DNA of 64,000 nt from Echiichthys vipera (GCA_963691815.1 OY829657.1:28855243-28919242), one strand, 5' to 3'; positions 1 to 15,611 are shown, numbered from the stretch's first letter. A program made the numbers and translations. Notes: generated by a model not told the origin, from the letters alone.

Positions 1-3459
<3,459 letters not shown>

Positions 3460-3471
3460 ATCTATTTAAAT
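3460..3471. repeat. Left target site duplication of Rex3
   Basis: The 12-bp sequence ATCTATTTAAAT lies directly beside the GATGAGATGAGA-type 3' tail of the element and is repeated exactly at 6651-6662. Confidence 0.93.
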
Positions 3472-6400
3472 CTCATCTCTCATCTCATCTTCATCCGCTT
3501 ATCCGGGGTCGGGTCGCGGGGGCAGCAGCTTTAGCAGGGGACCCCAAACTTCCCTTTCCTGGGCCACATTAACCAGCTCTAACTGGGGGATCCCGAGGCC
3601 TTCCCAGGCCAGTGTGGAGATATAATCTCTCCACCTAGTCCTGGGTCTTCCCCGAGGCCTCCTCCCAGCTGGCCGTGCCTGGAACACCTCCCTAGGGAGG
3701 CGCCCAGGGGGCATCCTTACCAGATGCCCGAACCACCTCAACTGGCTCCTTTCAATGCTAAGGAGCAGCGGCTCTACTCCGAGTTCCTCACGGATGGCTG
3801 AACTTCTCACCCTATCTCTAAGGGAGACTCCAGCCACCCTCCTGAGAAAACCCATTTCGGCCGCTTGTACTCGCGACCTCGTTCTTTCGGTCATGACCCA
3901 ACTTTCATGACCGTAGGTGAGGGTAGGAACGAAGATTGACCGGTAGATCGAGAGCTTTGCCTTCCGGCTCAGCTCTCTTTTCGTCACAACGGTGCGGTAG
4001 AGCGACTGCAACACCGCCCCCGCTGCTCCGATTCTCCGGCCAAACTCACGCTCCATCGTCCCCTCACTCGTGAACATAATCCCGAGGTACTTGAACTCCT
4101 TCACTTGGGGTAAGGACTCATTCCCTACCTGGAGTAAGCAATCCAACGGTTTCCTGCTAAGAGCCATGGCCTCAGATTTAGAGATGCTGATCCTCATCCC
4201 AGCCGTTTCACACTCGGCTGCGAACCGATCCAGTGAGTGCTGAAGGTCACTGACCGACGATGCCATCAGGACCACATCATCTGCGAAAAGCAGAGACGAG
4301 ATCCTCAGCCCACCGAACTGCAACCCCTCCCCACCACGACTACGCCTTGAAATCCTGTCCATGAAAATCACAACAGGATTGGTGACAAAGCGCACCCCTG
4401 GCGGAGGCCAACCCCCACCGGAAACGAATCCGACTTACTCCCGAGGATCCGGACACAGCTCTCACTTTGGGTGTACAGAGATTGGATGGCCCACAGAAGT
4501 GATCCCCTCACCCCATACTCCCGCAGCACCTCCCACAGTATCTCCCTAGGAACCCGGTCATATGCCTTCTCCAGATCCACAAAACACATGTAGACTGGAT
4601 GAGCATACTCCCAGGCCCCCTCCAGGATCCTTGCGAGAATGAAGAGCTGGTCCGTTGTTCCACGTCCAGGACGGAATCCACATTGTTCCTCTTCAATCTG
4701 AGGTTCGACTATAGGACGAACCCTTCTTTCCAGCACCTTGGAGTAGACTTTACCAGGGAGGCTGAGTAGTGTGATACCCCTGTAATTGGCACACACCCTC
4801 TGGTCCCCCTTTTTAAAAAGAGGAACCACCACCCCGGTCTGCCACTCCCTTGGCACTGTCCCAGACTTCCACGCAATGTTGAAGAGAGGTGTCAACCAAG
4901 ACAGCCCCTCTAAACCCAACGCTTTCAGCATTTCAGGACAAATCTCATCAATCCCTGGGGCTTTGCCACTGTGGAGTTGTTTGACTACCTCAGTGACTTC
5001 CGCCAGGGATATTGACAATGATTCCCCATCAGCCTCAAGCTCTGCCTCTACAAAAGAGGGCGTGTTAGTCGGATTAAGGAGTTCCTCAAAGTGCTCCTAC
5101 CACCGCCCGATCACCTCATCGGCTGAGGTCACCAGCGTCCCGTCTTTACTGTAAACAGCTTGGACGGTTCCCCGTTTCCCCCTCTTGAGATGTCGAATGG
5201 TTTTCCAGAAGCACCTTGGTGCCGCCCGAAAGTCCTTCTCCATGGCTTCTCCGAACTCCTCCCACACCCGCTGCTTTGCCTCTGACACAGCAGAGGCTGC
5301 AGCCCTTCTGGCCTGTCGGTACCTTGCAACTGCCTCCGGAGTCTTCTGGGATAGCATATCCCGGAAGGCCTCCTTCTTCAGTCGGACAGCTTCCCTGACC
5401 ACTGGTGTCCACCACGGTGTTCGAGGGTTACAGCCCCTTGAGGCACCTAAGACCTTGAGGCCACAGCTCACCGCTGCAGCTTCAGCAATTGAAGCTTTGA
5501 ACATTGCCCACTCCGGTTCAATGCCCCCAACCTCCACAGGGATGCCAGAAAAGCTCCTCCGGAGGTGTGAGTTGAAGATCTCTCGGACAGGGGCCTCCTC
5601 CAGACGTTCCCAGTTCACCCGCACTACTCGTTTGGGTTTACCTGGTCTGTCCAGAATCTTCCCCCATCCTCTGATCCAACTCATCACCAGATGGTGATCA
5701 GTTGACAGCTCTGCCCCTCTCTTCACCCGAGTGTCCAAAACATGCGGCCTCAGATCAAATGATACGATCACAAAATCGATCATTGACCTTTGGCCTAGGG
5801 TGCTCTGGTACCACGTACACTTATGAGCATCCTTATGTTCGAACATGGTGTTAGTTATAGATAATCCGTGACTAGCACAGAAGTCTAATAACTGACGACC
5901 ACTCAGATTTAGATCAGGGAGGCCGTTCCTCCCAATCATGCCTCTCCTGGTGTCTCCATCATTGCCCACGTGGGCGTTGAAGTCTCCCAGCAGAACTATT
6001 GAGTCCCCTACTGGAGCCCCATGCAGGACTCCATTCAGGGTCTCCAAGAAGGCCGAATACTCTGAACTGCTGTTTGGTGCATATGCACAAACAACAGTCA
6101 GAGTTTTCCCCCCTACCACCCGCAGGCGTAAGGAGGCGACCCTCTCGTCCACCGGGGTGAACTCCAACACCGCGGCGCTCAGCCGGGGGTTTGTGAGTAT
6201 CCCCACACTCGCCCGTCTGCTGCCCGTGTCTGGTCCGTCGAGGCCCCTCACCTTCACTGCCACCTGTGCAGCAGCGCACCCGACCCAAGTGGTTCCTCCT
6301 GCGAGTGGTGGGCCCACAGGATGGAGAGGAGGGAGGTGCCACGTCACTTTTTCGGGCTGTGCCCGGCCGGGTTCCGTGGCAAACCCGGCCACCAGGCGCT

Positions 6401-6650
6401 CGCCAGCGAGCCCTCCGTCTGGGCCTGGCTCCAGACGGGGGCCCCGGGCTTCCTCCGGGCAGGGTCTCTCTTCCTCTTTGTTGTTTGTCCATTGAGTCTT
6501 TGTGAACCATTCTTAGTCCGGCCCCTCGCCTGAGACCACTTTGCCATGGGAGACCCTACCAGGAGCATTAAGCTCCAGACAACACAGCCCTCAGGTTCAC
6601 AGGGACACACAAACCTCTCCACCACGATAAGGTGATGGTTCCCGGAGAGG
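3472..6650 (-). mobile_element. Rex3 non-LTR retrotransposon (RTE clade), near full length
   Basis: A 3.18-kb LINE inserted in minus orientation between perfect 12-bp duplications, which fixes both ends. On the minus strand it begins with a GC-rich leader, continues through an endonuclease-reverse transcriptase reading frame, and ends in a short GATG-type tail (AAGCGGATGAAGATGAGATG) typical of Rex3. The protein carries EWQTGVVVPLF and RQGCALSP, the two blocks used to define teleost Rex3. The leader shows no QETK-type endonuclease start motif, so the 5' end may be incomplete or diverged. One stop codon and one frameshift make this copy non-autonomous. Confidence 0.92.
3499..6392 (-). pseudogene. 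Rex3 endonuclease/reverse transcriptase, broken
   Basis: This is the coding frame of the Rex3 element, read from about 6392 down to 3499; no ATG start is evident. The first segment (6392-5097) has endonuclease motifs LLGDFNAHVG and STDHHLVMSW, whose Asp/Asn/His residues belong to the APE-type active site. The reverse transcriptase follows with GFRPGRGTTDQLF, FVDLEKAYDRVPR (catalytic Asp) and LLFADDVVL (catalytic DD), then the C-terminal region LRWFGHLVRMPPG and RPRGRPRTRWRDY. There are two lesions. A TAG interrupts the frame at 5094-5096, right after EVIGRW. A one-base loss near 4366-4372, just after LSPIL, shifts the frame so that the last 298 codons lie in another frame. With only two lesions and an exact duplication, the insertion looks fairly young. 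Confidence 0.92.
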
Positions 6651-6662
6651 ATCTATTTAAAT
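6651..6662. repeat. Right target site duplication of Rex3
   Basis: Exact second copy of ATCTATTTAAAT (first copy 3460-3471), beside the 5' end of the Rex3 copy. Confidence 0.93.
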
Positions 6663-8779
6663 GCTGTTTTTAATTTGTTTTATAATGTCACTGATGAAGG
6701 GCACAAGCCGAAACAGGTTGGTCTAACAATCAAGTTATTCTCTATACTACAATGTCACTGGAGTTTTGACCTTCTCAGACTACAGTCCTCCCTCCACATG
6801 CACCTTGGATGGAGGAGCAGTGCCAGAAACCGCCGCCGTACTTCTAGTGTGTTGCATGTGTGAAAGAGAAACTCCAGGCTCTGTCTGGACATTATTCTCC
6901 TGACATTGTTCAGGGTTCATATGTGAAAGTGGCTTCAGACTGGGTCTACATTATATTCAGCTGCATCAGGTCAGGAAAGGTATTGATGTATTCTTGTGGG
7001 TCTCGGGTGTGTCTAATACCCAGGTGGATCAGAATGGACCTCTATCTGATTACGTGTAATTTACACAGGAGAAAAATGCCTTTTTGATGCAACAGTGTTA
7101 ACTGTAAAGTTCAGGGACAAAAATGACTATTACTTATTTACTAAAGTAGAAAAAAGCTCTGGCTTGTTTGTATTTCTTTATACCAATCGCAGTCATATTA
7201 ATCCAACTTCTACAGCGTGGTTTGGTATTTGAGATTGGTATGTGTTGTGATATTCAGTTGTAGCCAGGTGTATTAGACAGACAGACAGAGAGTCATGATA
7301 TGATGGCCAGCATTACTTTGAAACCATGTTTGCATCTTGTCTGCTACACAAATTCGTTGTTGGTTTCTTATAATTATGAATTGTGATTGTTACCAAGCCT
7401 TGACTGAATATTTTAAGATCCCTTGAGTTAACCAGGCCCTAAACATGACATACTATAGCTGACGTCATCATCCTTAGGACAAACCAACAGCATGTTATAG
7501 TTTATCACTCATGGCGGTACTTGAAAAGTACTGAAAAGCTCCCCAGCTATGGATACAAAGCCAGAACTTGGTATCCAAAGATGGGTACACAGACATAACT
7601 TTATCCTTTTCTTTGCCAAGAATCTCACACATTCATCTTTAATTCACCTCCAACCAACTTTCCACATAACCACTGAGAAATACTGAATAACTTGAATACC
7701 ATAAATAAGCCTTGCCACCCAGTTAATGTGGAGGATATTAGTGTCATTTGAAAAGTGGGTCCTCTCTTGCTCACTTCCCAACCTGCCATTATAACTGTGC
7801 CATGAAAATATTGCCATAACCAGTGCCCGCCTCTCTCTTGCCTTCATCTAAAAAAGAATGTTTTCACGATACGAAATAATAATGCCCTGTTTGCAGCTGC
7901 TGCCGTGGCTCCATAATGGTGATGCAGAAGTGAAAGAAAAGTGGGCGAATTAAACTTTAAGAAGACGGCAGCGGAAATTTAGAGGTGTCTATTAAAAACT
8001 CACATTTAAAGGAAATATGGGGGGCTGGGATGTAAAGAGGAAGTAAAAAAGACAGGTTTGAAATAATAGGTTTGCGGGGTTTCTTCGCTCACTTTGCACT
8101 CTCCTGGTTGGCTGACTGGGTGCCAGTTTGGCGAGGCCTCGTCATTAAAGATGGCATATGCAGCCAACGGGTCCCTCAGTGTAATGTGAACTTCTGCAGC
8201 CTGTCTCCCAAGACTCACCTCCCCAAACACACACACACCCCGCCCCACACGCCATCCTCCCACTGATGTTAAAAGAAATCTTTATTGTCAGTCACATATC
8301 CCATTCACTTTGTTCACCTGCACTGACAACCCTGAGCTGTGTGTGAGAGAACAGTGTGTACAGGTGAGTGTATGCTATCCATGTGTGTGTGTGTGTGTGA
8401 CTTCCACATGCACGAAACACGGTGTGAGGATGCAGTGGGTTTGTATGCCGGTGTGTGTACTGTATATGCGTGCCCACTGCAGTAAAGTAGCCTGCTATCC
8501 CCCGTTCATCTCCCTCCTCTTCTAGATGTCGGCTCCCAGAGTTTCTAAATGGTCCCTCATTAGCTGAAATCTGTTTGAAACCTCCAAGTGAGAGGCTGGT
8601 AACGAAGTGGTGCCGACTCCATCCCTCTATCTTCCGACGTCTGACAGGTGGGGAGAACGAGGGATGGGGTGGGATGGCTGTTTGATTTGAGGATGAGGAG
8701 GTGACTGAGGGGAGGAGAAGGAGGAAGCAAGGGAGGAAGGATGTGGGAGGTGGACCTCGATGATGTGGAGGGGTGGGTA
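6663..8779. other. Intergenic stretch, no gene recognised
   Basis: Near 6692-6720 the segment CTGATGAAGGGCACAAGCCG resembles a phrase common in teleost retroelement tails, but it is too short to classify. The remainder shows no domain-bearing frame. Small GT patches occur near 8380-8400. Confidence 0.55.
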
Positions 8780-8791
8780 GTGTGTGTGTGC

Positions 8792-8870
<79 letters not shown>
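8780..8870. repeat. Compound (GT)n microsatellite ending in G17
   Basis: An imperfect GT run with a CT and a GC interruption, followed by 17 consecutive G residues at 8854-8870. Confidence 0.98.
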
Positions 8871-11066
8871 CATTTGGTGTTGTCACCAGCTTTGCGGAGT
8901 CTCTCCACCCCGGAAAGCCTTCATGTGTGTGTCTTGCTGCTCCTCTGTGACTGCAGCACCTCGATGGGAAAAGACAAGTCTCAGTAAATTATTTATCTGG
9001 CTCAGCCACTGAGTTGGCCCCATGCTTCATTATACCTGATTGCCTCCTTAATGGGGTGGTTCATTTGAAGGCGCGGGGCCAGTTGCAAAGATGGCCTCCT
9101 AAAGAAGATGTAAGTTTCTGATCTTTCCCAGTGTAATGGGGAGGAAGAGACCAAAGTCCAGACACTTTTTCTTTGAAATAAGAGGCAGCAGTGTGGTGGC
9201 CGGCGAGTTTTTAATGATTGGGGTCTTTTAGCGGAGTCTCTACTGCAAATGTGCTGGTGACAGTTTAACCAAGAGATAGTGCATAGATAGTGCATGGATA
9301 CTTGTCAATTTATTAACTGTGCCCATTATGTAAATTGTTTCTTTGAGCTGTGTTGCACCACTGTCAACAGTTTAAGGAAATTTCCCTCTGAATAAATTTG
9401 CTTTGAAGAACATCTTCATGCCTTGATATTAAACTACTTTGCTCTTAAAATGTAGTGTGAATGCCATTGAAAGGCAAGTGTCAACAAAATAGCAGCAAAA
9501 TAATTGCACTAAGTGTAGGGAATCTAAACTCATCGTGGAGTTGTGATTGGCAGCCCGTCAGTTAGAAAACTTCACAGTAATTGCTTTACTCCAGGTGAGG
9601 CAGTGGGATCTGCTACTTGTTTATGGAGATGGAAGTATAAAAATCCTCTGGGTGATGAGCTAAAAACGCCTGGCATACAATCTATCGGCTGTCTCGTGAC
9701 CCCCGACGCCAGGGCTGATAAGAGGCGGTCACGTGAGCCCAAGAAGCTACCTGGGAGTGATAGAGGGAGATTTTACACTGCACATCAAGCAAGCAAATGG
9801 AAACTTTTGCATCTTTTCCTTATCTGCAGCTGTTTTTTTCCACGGGGAGAGATAAGAGTTCATGCTTAGAAGGAATGATTATCTGCTTAAATAAACAAAT
9901 ATGGATAGCCATGTCTATCGAGCCATGAAGAAACCTCTAACTCCAACAGTCATTTGATTATATATATATATATATGTAGGGGGTTCATGTTTGGATTAGT
10001 TTGGCACCACAAAATAACTTTAAATTGAATACCCCTTTTGAAATACATGCTGTAATCAGACATGTCAAATTGCAAAGTGCATCAGCTCATCTTGTTTCAT
10101 TTAAAACTATTTGAAAATTACTTTGATCACAGGGTCAGAGTCATCTTAATTAATTCCAAAGTCAGGTGATTCTCATTTGCTTTGGGTTAATATACCCAAG
10201 GGAATGCAATCATTGAATAATTAAAATAATATCAATGAGGTATATAATGAAAACCTGATACAAACTCGAGAAAAACAAGCAAATGTGTTTCCAATTAGTG
10301 AATAAAATGTAAAGTCACCAGCTATTTAATTTTTTTGTGTTTGTTATAGGGTGTTTATCTCTATAATAAGTAGAGAGAGTTAAATGCACAAGTTGAACAA
10401 AAATGTCTCCAAGAAGCTGGCTGTTTTTCAATTAACCTAATGACAGAGTCTGATGCTATCTGTTTGCTGCAGTTAGCTCAGGTAGCACTATAGATAAACT
10501 GTGCACACAAAACAGGCGCCACAAACAGTAAGAATTGTGACTGCATTTCCTCATGAAACACTGTAACTGCATGACAGTGTATCTCAGTTAGAGAAAATGG
10601 AGGACGCCTATCAGCTCTTGAAATAACCAAGCGAACCTCCCCTGTCCGGCTCTTGTCAAAGCCGCCCGCAGCTTGACTCGCTTTCAGCAGGAGTTCACGG
10701 TTAGAGAAATGTGACCCTCCATTATTCCCCTTTGTGATGACATTTCGCTGGGCCGGCAAGCTAATTTTTTGCTTCAATGGCCAGCAGTTGGAATGTGTCA
10801 ATTAATTCAACATGGAATGGATACAGGTATGGATGACACAAGTGACTGAATTGACCCCTCCTCTGGTCGATCTAAGGAGCATATAAGCCGAAATGCTCTA
10901 AGAACATGAAGCTACCTCATACACATTATAAATGTTTAGAAGCACAAGCATTTCCTAATCAAGTTTAAATCTACGTCCAAACAATGTGACAGGGCCATCT
11001 GAGAAGCTTGTGGTACAGATTTCCATGAATATCAATCCCTGCCTCCATTAAACCCTAAACTTTGTC
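8871..11066. other. Intergenic stretch, no gene recognised
   Basis: No recognisable coding frame. A short (TA)n lies at 9960-9975. The sequence is mostly unique-looking and AT-rich; 10470-10800 is somewhat more GC-rich but carries no clear motif. Confidence 0.55.
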
Positions 11067-11282
11067 CACCATTCGAGAAATCGATGGTTTGATCCCCGGC
11101 TCCTCCAGTCAGCATGTCAAAGTGTCCTTGGGCTCCCCGTGCTGCGCATGGGTGTCTGAATGTGGTGTTAGTGTTAAATTAGATTAGATGGTATGTAAAT
11201 GTCCACTGCCATCAGTGTGAATGGGTGAATGTGACAAGTAGTGTGAAAGCACCTTGAGTAGTCAGAAGAAAGGCGCTAGGTT
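11067..11282 (+). mobile_element. tRNA-derived SINE, degenerate
   Basis: A tRNA B-box-like segment (GGTTTGATCCC, 11083-11093) is followed by the teleost SINE body with GTGTCCTTGGGCT, CACTGCCATCAGTGTGAAT, GGTGAATGTGACAAG and CACCTTGAGTAGTCAGAAG. These blocks occur in this order in a widespread fish SINE that ends with a GCGCTATATAAA-like tail. The A-box half is not clear, so the copy may be 5' truncated. Confidence 0.75.
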
Positions 11283-12355
11283 GGTTGCCAAGTGTGTTAA
11301 GCGAGGAGACAGGAGACTGGAGTCTGTTTGAGCCTGTTTGAACCCATCCCCTCCAGCAAATCGCACCATAAAAACAAGTAATGCAGAGGAGTTTGACTGG
11401 CAGTTAGCGTTAGCCATTCCAGCTAAGTAAAGATTAAAGTGATCAAGGAGAAACGTTTGGACATGCGTTTTAATGCTGTTGAACTCCTTTATGGAGTGAC
11501 TGCTTGGCTTATATTGACTCTGGTTTTTGCCCGTCTCCGCTCACTCAGCTGCTGGGATAAATAACGCCCCCTTCACTGAGGCTCCGAAGCAGCTGTAGGA
11601 TTGGCAAACTTAATTTCACCCAGTGCCAGCCTACAGTAGCTGCACCCAACAACAGACAACCCTGGCAACCAGCAACACCCAACGCTTTTGGCTGCTACAA
11701 TGGAAACAGAATGGGACAGAAAGTCATTGTCAAACCTGTCAAAAAAATTTAAAATATTAATTCAGACTAAATATATTTTTTATGGAAAAGCAAAACTTCC
11801 ATTCTGTACCCCTCAAACGCCCCGTGGCTGTATTATTATTATTATTATTATCTTTTTTTTAAATATAGCTTTTAATAAGGATTCTTCATATTCAAACTTT
11901 TAAAGAGGCTTTGGGGTTTTTTTCCTGTCCTGAAGAATGTTATATAGTTTGTTTGTGAATGTATAAGGCGTTTTAATTGTTTCCCTCAGAAAGCACTTCG
12001 CTTTACCTGCCTGAAACACTTGAATGCACAGAATGCCTGGCTGTGCACGCCTGCGAGCTAGGCACACCCTCAAACAGAGCGGTGCGGACCTGTGCAGAGA
12101 CTGGCGGTTAGCCACCAGGACCTGTCAGCTACCTGCTCTGTTGTTGGCTGCAAGAACCAACAGCATAACCGACATTTACTCTCATCACCAGAGGGGCTGG
12201 AGACCCAGTGGATTAAATTTAGATTCAAGGATTTTGCTCAGGCAAAGCATTTCTGCAAGGAAATAATGTGTTCTTTAGAAAACATGAAAACCTATTGGAG
12301 CTGACCCAAAAAATACAAATATGACCCTGAAAACACCATAATAGGGCCTCTTTAA
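11283..12355 (+). mobile_element. Dispersed repeat family 1, copy 1 (TIR DNA element with THAP-like remnant)
   Basis: Long blocks recur at 26101-26470 (plus) and 37120-37640 (minus). Shared blocks include GCAGAGGAGTTTGACTG, CAGTGCCAGCCTACAGTAGC, TATTTTTTATGGAAAAGCA and AACGCCCCCTTC. This copy ends in CATAATAGGGCCTCTTTAA, a common teleost MITE terminus, and copy 3 begins TTAAAGGTGGAATAAGG on its own strand. The ends therefore look like inverted TTAAAGG/CCTTTAA termini. The superfamily is not certain. Confidence 0.7.
12125..12232 (+). pseudogene. THAP-like zinc finger remnant
   Basis: In one frame this stretch reads TCSVVGCKNQQHNRH followed by ETQWIKF. The Cys-x4-Cys start and the Trp about 27 residues after the second Cys resemble the N-terminal half of a THAP (C2CH) DNA-binding domain as found in transposon-derived fish proteins. 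The expected second Cys-x2-His pair is absent. No ATG is in place, so this is a remnant at best. It lies inside repeat family 1 and may reflect the DNA-binding part of an autonomous relative. Confidence 0.4.
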
Positions 12356-12389
12356 GGGAAATACTGCATGTGTGAAAAGAGCTTATTTT

Positions 12390-13461
12390 ACAGTACACAT
12401 GTCATCAACACCATCATCCCTCAGCAGCTGATCTACAAACTGGACCAGCTGGGGCTCAGCACTTCTGTGTAACTGGCTGCTGGACTTCCTCAGTGAGAGG
12501 CCTCAGGCAGTATAAGTCGGCACTAACACATCGAGTACCACCATTCTGAGCACGGGCGCCCCCAAGGTTGTGTACTCAGCCCCCTGCTCTTCACGCTGCT
12601 GACCCACGACTGTGCTCCGTCCTTCAGCAGCAACCAGATAGTGAAGTTTGTGGTGGGTCTCATCTCCAACAATGATGAGACCCACTACAGGAAGGAGGTC
12701 AGCCAACTGGCCATGTGGTGCAAAAATAACAACCTCTTTCTAAACATCGAAAAGACCAAGGAGGTTGTTATTGACTTCCGGAGAAGCCACGCCTCTAAAC
12801 CCCCACTGACCATCAACGGTGCTGCTGTGGACAGACTAAGCAGCACCACATTCCTGGGGGTGCACAACAGTGAGGACCTCTCCTGGTGACTCGGCTGGGA
12901 ATCGTAGGGTCGCCAGTTCGAGTCCCTGTGTGGACTCTGAATGGAGTGTGGACTAGTGGCTGGGGAAGTGCCAGTATATCTCCTGGGCACTGCCGAGGTG
13001 TTGTTGAGCAAGGCACTGAACCCCCAACTGCACAGGGCACCATTTGTCTGACATCTCTCCATTAATTGTATGTATATAGGTCCTGTTTGATAATGTGTGT
13101 GTATTCCGGGCCTGTGTGTGTAACCTAAATAATAATAATAACAGAGTGCAGAAAAATAGAATGTCCCCTTGCGGGATTAAGAAAGGAATTCTTCTTACCA
13201 CTGGAGAAGAAGTCCCAGCGGCGCCTCTATTTCCTCCGGAAACTAAAGAGAGCAAGAGCCCCCCAACCCATTATGTGCACCATCGAGTGGATCCTGACGA
13301 GCTGCATCAGTGTGTCGTACAGGAGCTGCACTGCCAGCCTCCAAGCCAGTACTACCAGACTGGCAAACCGCTTCATCCACCAGGCTGTTAGGAAGCTCAA
13401 CACGCTCCCCTCCCATCTGGCCCCAAGAACCCTTGACTTAGAAAAAGTTCCTGAGGGTTGA
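12390..13461 (+). mobile_element. L2/Rex1-type LINE fragment, split by a SINE
   Basis: Reverse transcriptase similarity runs from NTIIPQQLIYKLDQLGL through SERPQAV, STGAP, VLSPLLFTLLTHDC, IVKFVVGLISNNDETHYRK, NIEKTKEVVIDFRR and FLGVHNSEDLSW (to about 12888). It resumes after a nested SINE at about 13190 with QRRLYFLRKLKRARAPQPI and LANRFIHQAVRKLNTLPSHL. Stops and a frame slip occur near 12466 and 12557. The catalytic ADD motif expected between KF and VVGL is missing in frame. The tail part is also shortened internally. This copy is dead. Confidence 0.85.
12889..13189 (+). mobile_element. tRNA-derived SINE nested in the LINE
   Basis: The segment interrupts the LINE reading. It carries a tRNA B box (GTTCGAGTCC, 12916-12925), the phrases TGTTGAGCAAGGCACTGAAC and CAACTGCACAGGGC, an AATAATAATAATAA stretch, and the LINE-type tail GTCCCCTTGCGGGATTA. 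The A-box half is poorly preserved. Confidence 0.75.
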
Positions 13462-13674
13462 GGAGTGATGACCCCTGCGGTGGGTAATGTCACAGAAGGC
13501 CCATACCTAAAATGCACAACTTCACAACACTGAATGTCACTCCAAACTAAAGTGAAAAAAACCCTACTGTTTACTTGTCTTTTTATCATTACAGTAACCA
13601 GTTGCAACAACTGCACTTCTTCTGCACTCTGTCTAATGACACATCATTGAGAGTTGGCTTGGAAAGCAAGTAGA

Positions 13675-13837
13675 GAGATTGTACTGGTAGCTGGAGAAGT
13701 GCCAGGTTCCCTCCAGGACACTGCCAAGGTGCCCTTGAGCAAGGCCCCAAACCCCCAACTGCTCAGGGCGCTATGCTGTGGCAGCCCCCTCGACATTTCA
13801 CCCTACATAATGCATAGGTCCTGTTTGCGCATCATTC

Positions 13838-13889
<52 letters not shown>

Positions 13890-13915
13890 TATATACATAC
13901 AACAGAGTGACAAAA
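13675..13915 (+). mobile_element. Second SINE copy with internal (GT)(AT) tract
   Basis: The sequence aligns block by block with the nested SINE at 12889-13189: GAAGTGCCAG, ACACTGCCAAGGTG, TTGAGCAAGGC, CCCCCAACTGC, CATAGGTCCTGTTTG and ACAGAGTG. The 5' tRNA part is missing, and a (GT)n(AT)n tract at 13839-13888 interrupts the 3' part. Confidence 0.65.
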
Positions 13916-13995
13916 TTGAATGCCTTGCTCAAGTGCACCTCAGCAGTGCCATTTTGGTTCCCAAGTCCTAAAGGACTGAGCTACTGCCCCCAAGT
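13916..13995 (-). mobile_element. SINE fragment, opposite orientation
   Basis: TGCCTTGCTCAAGTGCACCT and GACTGAGCTACTGCCCCCA are the reverse complement of a tRNA-SINE 5' half, abutting the previous SINE copy head to head. Confidence 0.5.
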
Positions 13996-15611
13996 TATAC
14001 AATGGTGGTCAGTAGTTAAAAAAAAACAGTTAACCAACCTCTAAAAATATGTAAAACAATATTGGAATGTTTAAAACTGCAGCCTGTTAGAACTCCACAG
14101 GTACTTTTGAAACCAAACTTTAATGGCCCCCAGTTAAAAAAACAAATTCCCGCCCACATGAAACCGCAAAATCCGCCTCTTTTAGCTGGTCACGTCTAGA
14201 CTACTCCACAAGTCTCCACGGATACAACTGACTTTACCGTTGCACAGTGTGACGTCAAACCATGGCGACAACAAATTGCGGTTTTCCTTGGTTTTCCTGT
14301 CCACACGAGACTGCTGAAACCGGACTTTTCCAAAAAAGTTCACCCTGGACTCCGGGTACAAAAACCTCCGGTTTCAGAAGCCCACAACTGTGGTTGCGTG
14401 TGTATGAAAGGCTAAACCGGGCAGAGAAACACACGGTTTCAAAAATATTCACGTTTGTATGGACAGCCCCTTACCCTATTCAATAGAGTCAATGTTTGTA
14501 ATTAAAAGAGTCACTTCCACGAAATCCATGCTTTTACTCATAAGAGTAGCTTTTTATATTCAAGTCAGACTTGTCTTTTGTGCCAGGTTGTTCATGCGAC
14601 AATCTTAATACAGACACATCTACCTTTTTGTTGCATTACAGCAGTTAGAAGTATCTGAATTCTGTCAAATCTCATTGAAAATCAAACAGCTTTTGATCTT
14701 GCAGTGTTCCCTCTTCTTTATTTCCACCATTACAAGCAATTTGACTATGACTTATCATCTCCATAAAGCCACAGAGAACATGCATGCTGATACTTCATAT
14801 GAGCCAACACAAACAGACAGTGGAGGAAATGTATTTAGACAGACGACTCCAGACTTTTCTGAAATATATGTCCTCAATATAACACACTTGTGTGTTGCCG
14901 CTGGGTGCAATGTAACAATCAGACTTCACCCAGAAATGACGGAATTGTCTGTGCGCATGCAAACAGCCCAGAATATGACAGGAAGAAGTGATTGTTATTG
15001 CTGCTGCTTTAAATCTGGAACGTGAATGAATCACAGACAGCGAGGATCAACTTCAGAATATCATTTTGTTTTCTTTGTGGGCTGAGTTTAGTGGTTAGTA
15101 AAAACAGATCTTCCTTTTTTGTATTTATGGACAAGACTGGCTCTTATAAGTCATTTAATGCTGCTTATATTGGAGGGGAGGGCTGTTGACTACAGAGAGG
15201 AGGGGAAAAGAAGATACATTTTCTGTGAGATGACATTGCCTGGTTAGGTTTTTAGAGGCTTTTTGGTCATTTGGAGAGCAAATTTATCCAATAAAATAAC
15301 ATGTTCGCCATATATAGTGTCAAATAAACACTAAATTTGCACCAATTAGGTTTGTTTCAACTTCTTTCCTGCCCCTAAAAACTGTTTAGCAGTCATAGAG
15401 AGTAGCATGGTGCCTTACCCTCTCTGTCCCTATCCTCTCTATTTAACCCAGTTGCCAAAATAACACTTTGGCAATTGTACGTTTCAGCAAACCATAGATA
15501 TTTAATGTCAACATTTCTGAACCGCTGCAATCACTTCTCACTTCCTACTGGTCACAAACGGACCCTGAACACTCTATGGCCTCAGTTTTACAACTAGTTT
15601 ATTCAAACAAA
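13996..15611. other. Intergenic stretch with a possible MITE fragment
   Basis: Between about 14150 and 14480 the sequence contains repeated CGGTTTC-type blocks (AAACCGGACTTTTCC, CCTCCGGTTTCAGAAG, ACACGGTTTCAAAAATATTC) similar to common teleost MITEs, but clean ends are not visible. An open frame at 14675-15025 starts with TTG and has no recognisable domain. Confidence 0.5.

Noticed and set aside
5097..6505. Plus-strand frames across the Rex3 element
   Set aside because: Antisense shadows of the minus-strand endonuclease/reverse transcriptase frame.
14675..15025. Open frame that looks like a small secreted glycoprotein with a Cys-rich end
   Set aside because: The hydrophobic start is preceded only by TTG; the first ATG lies after it, so no signal peptide would be made from an ATG. 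No family match.
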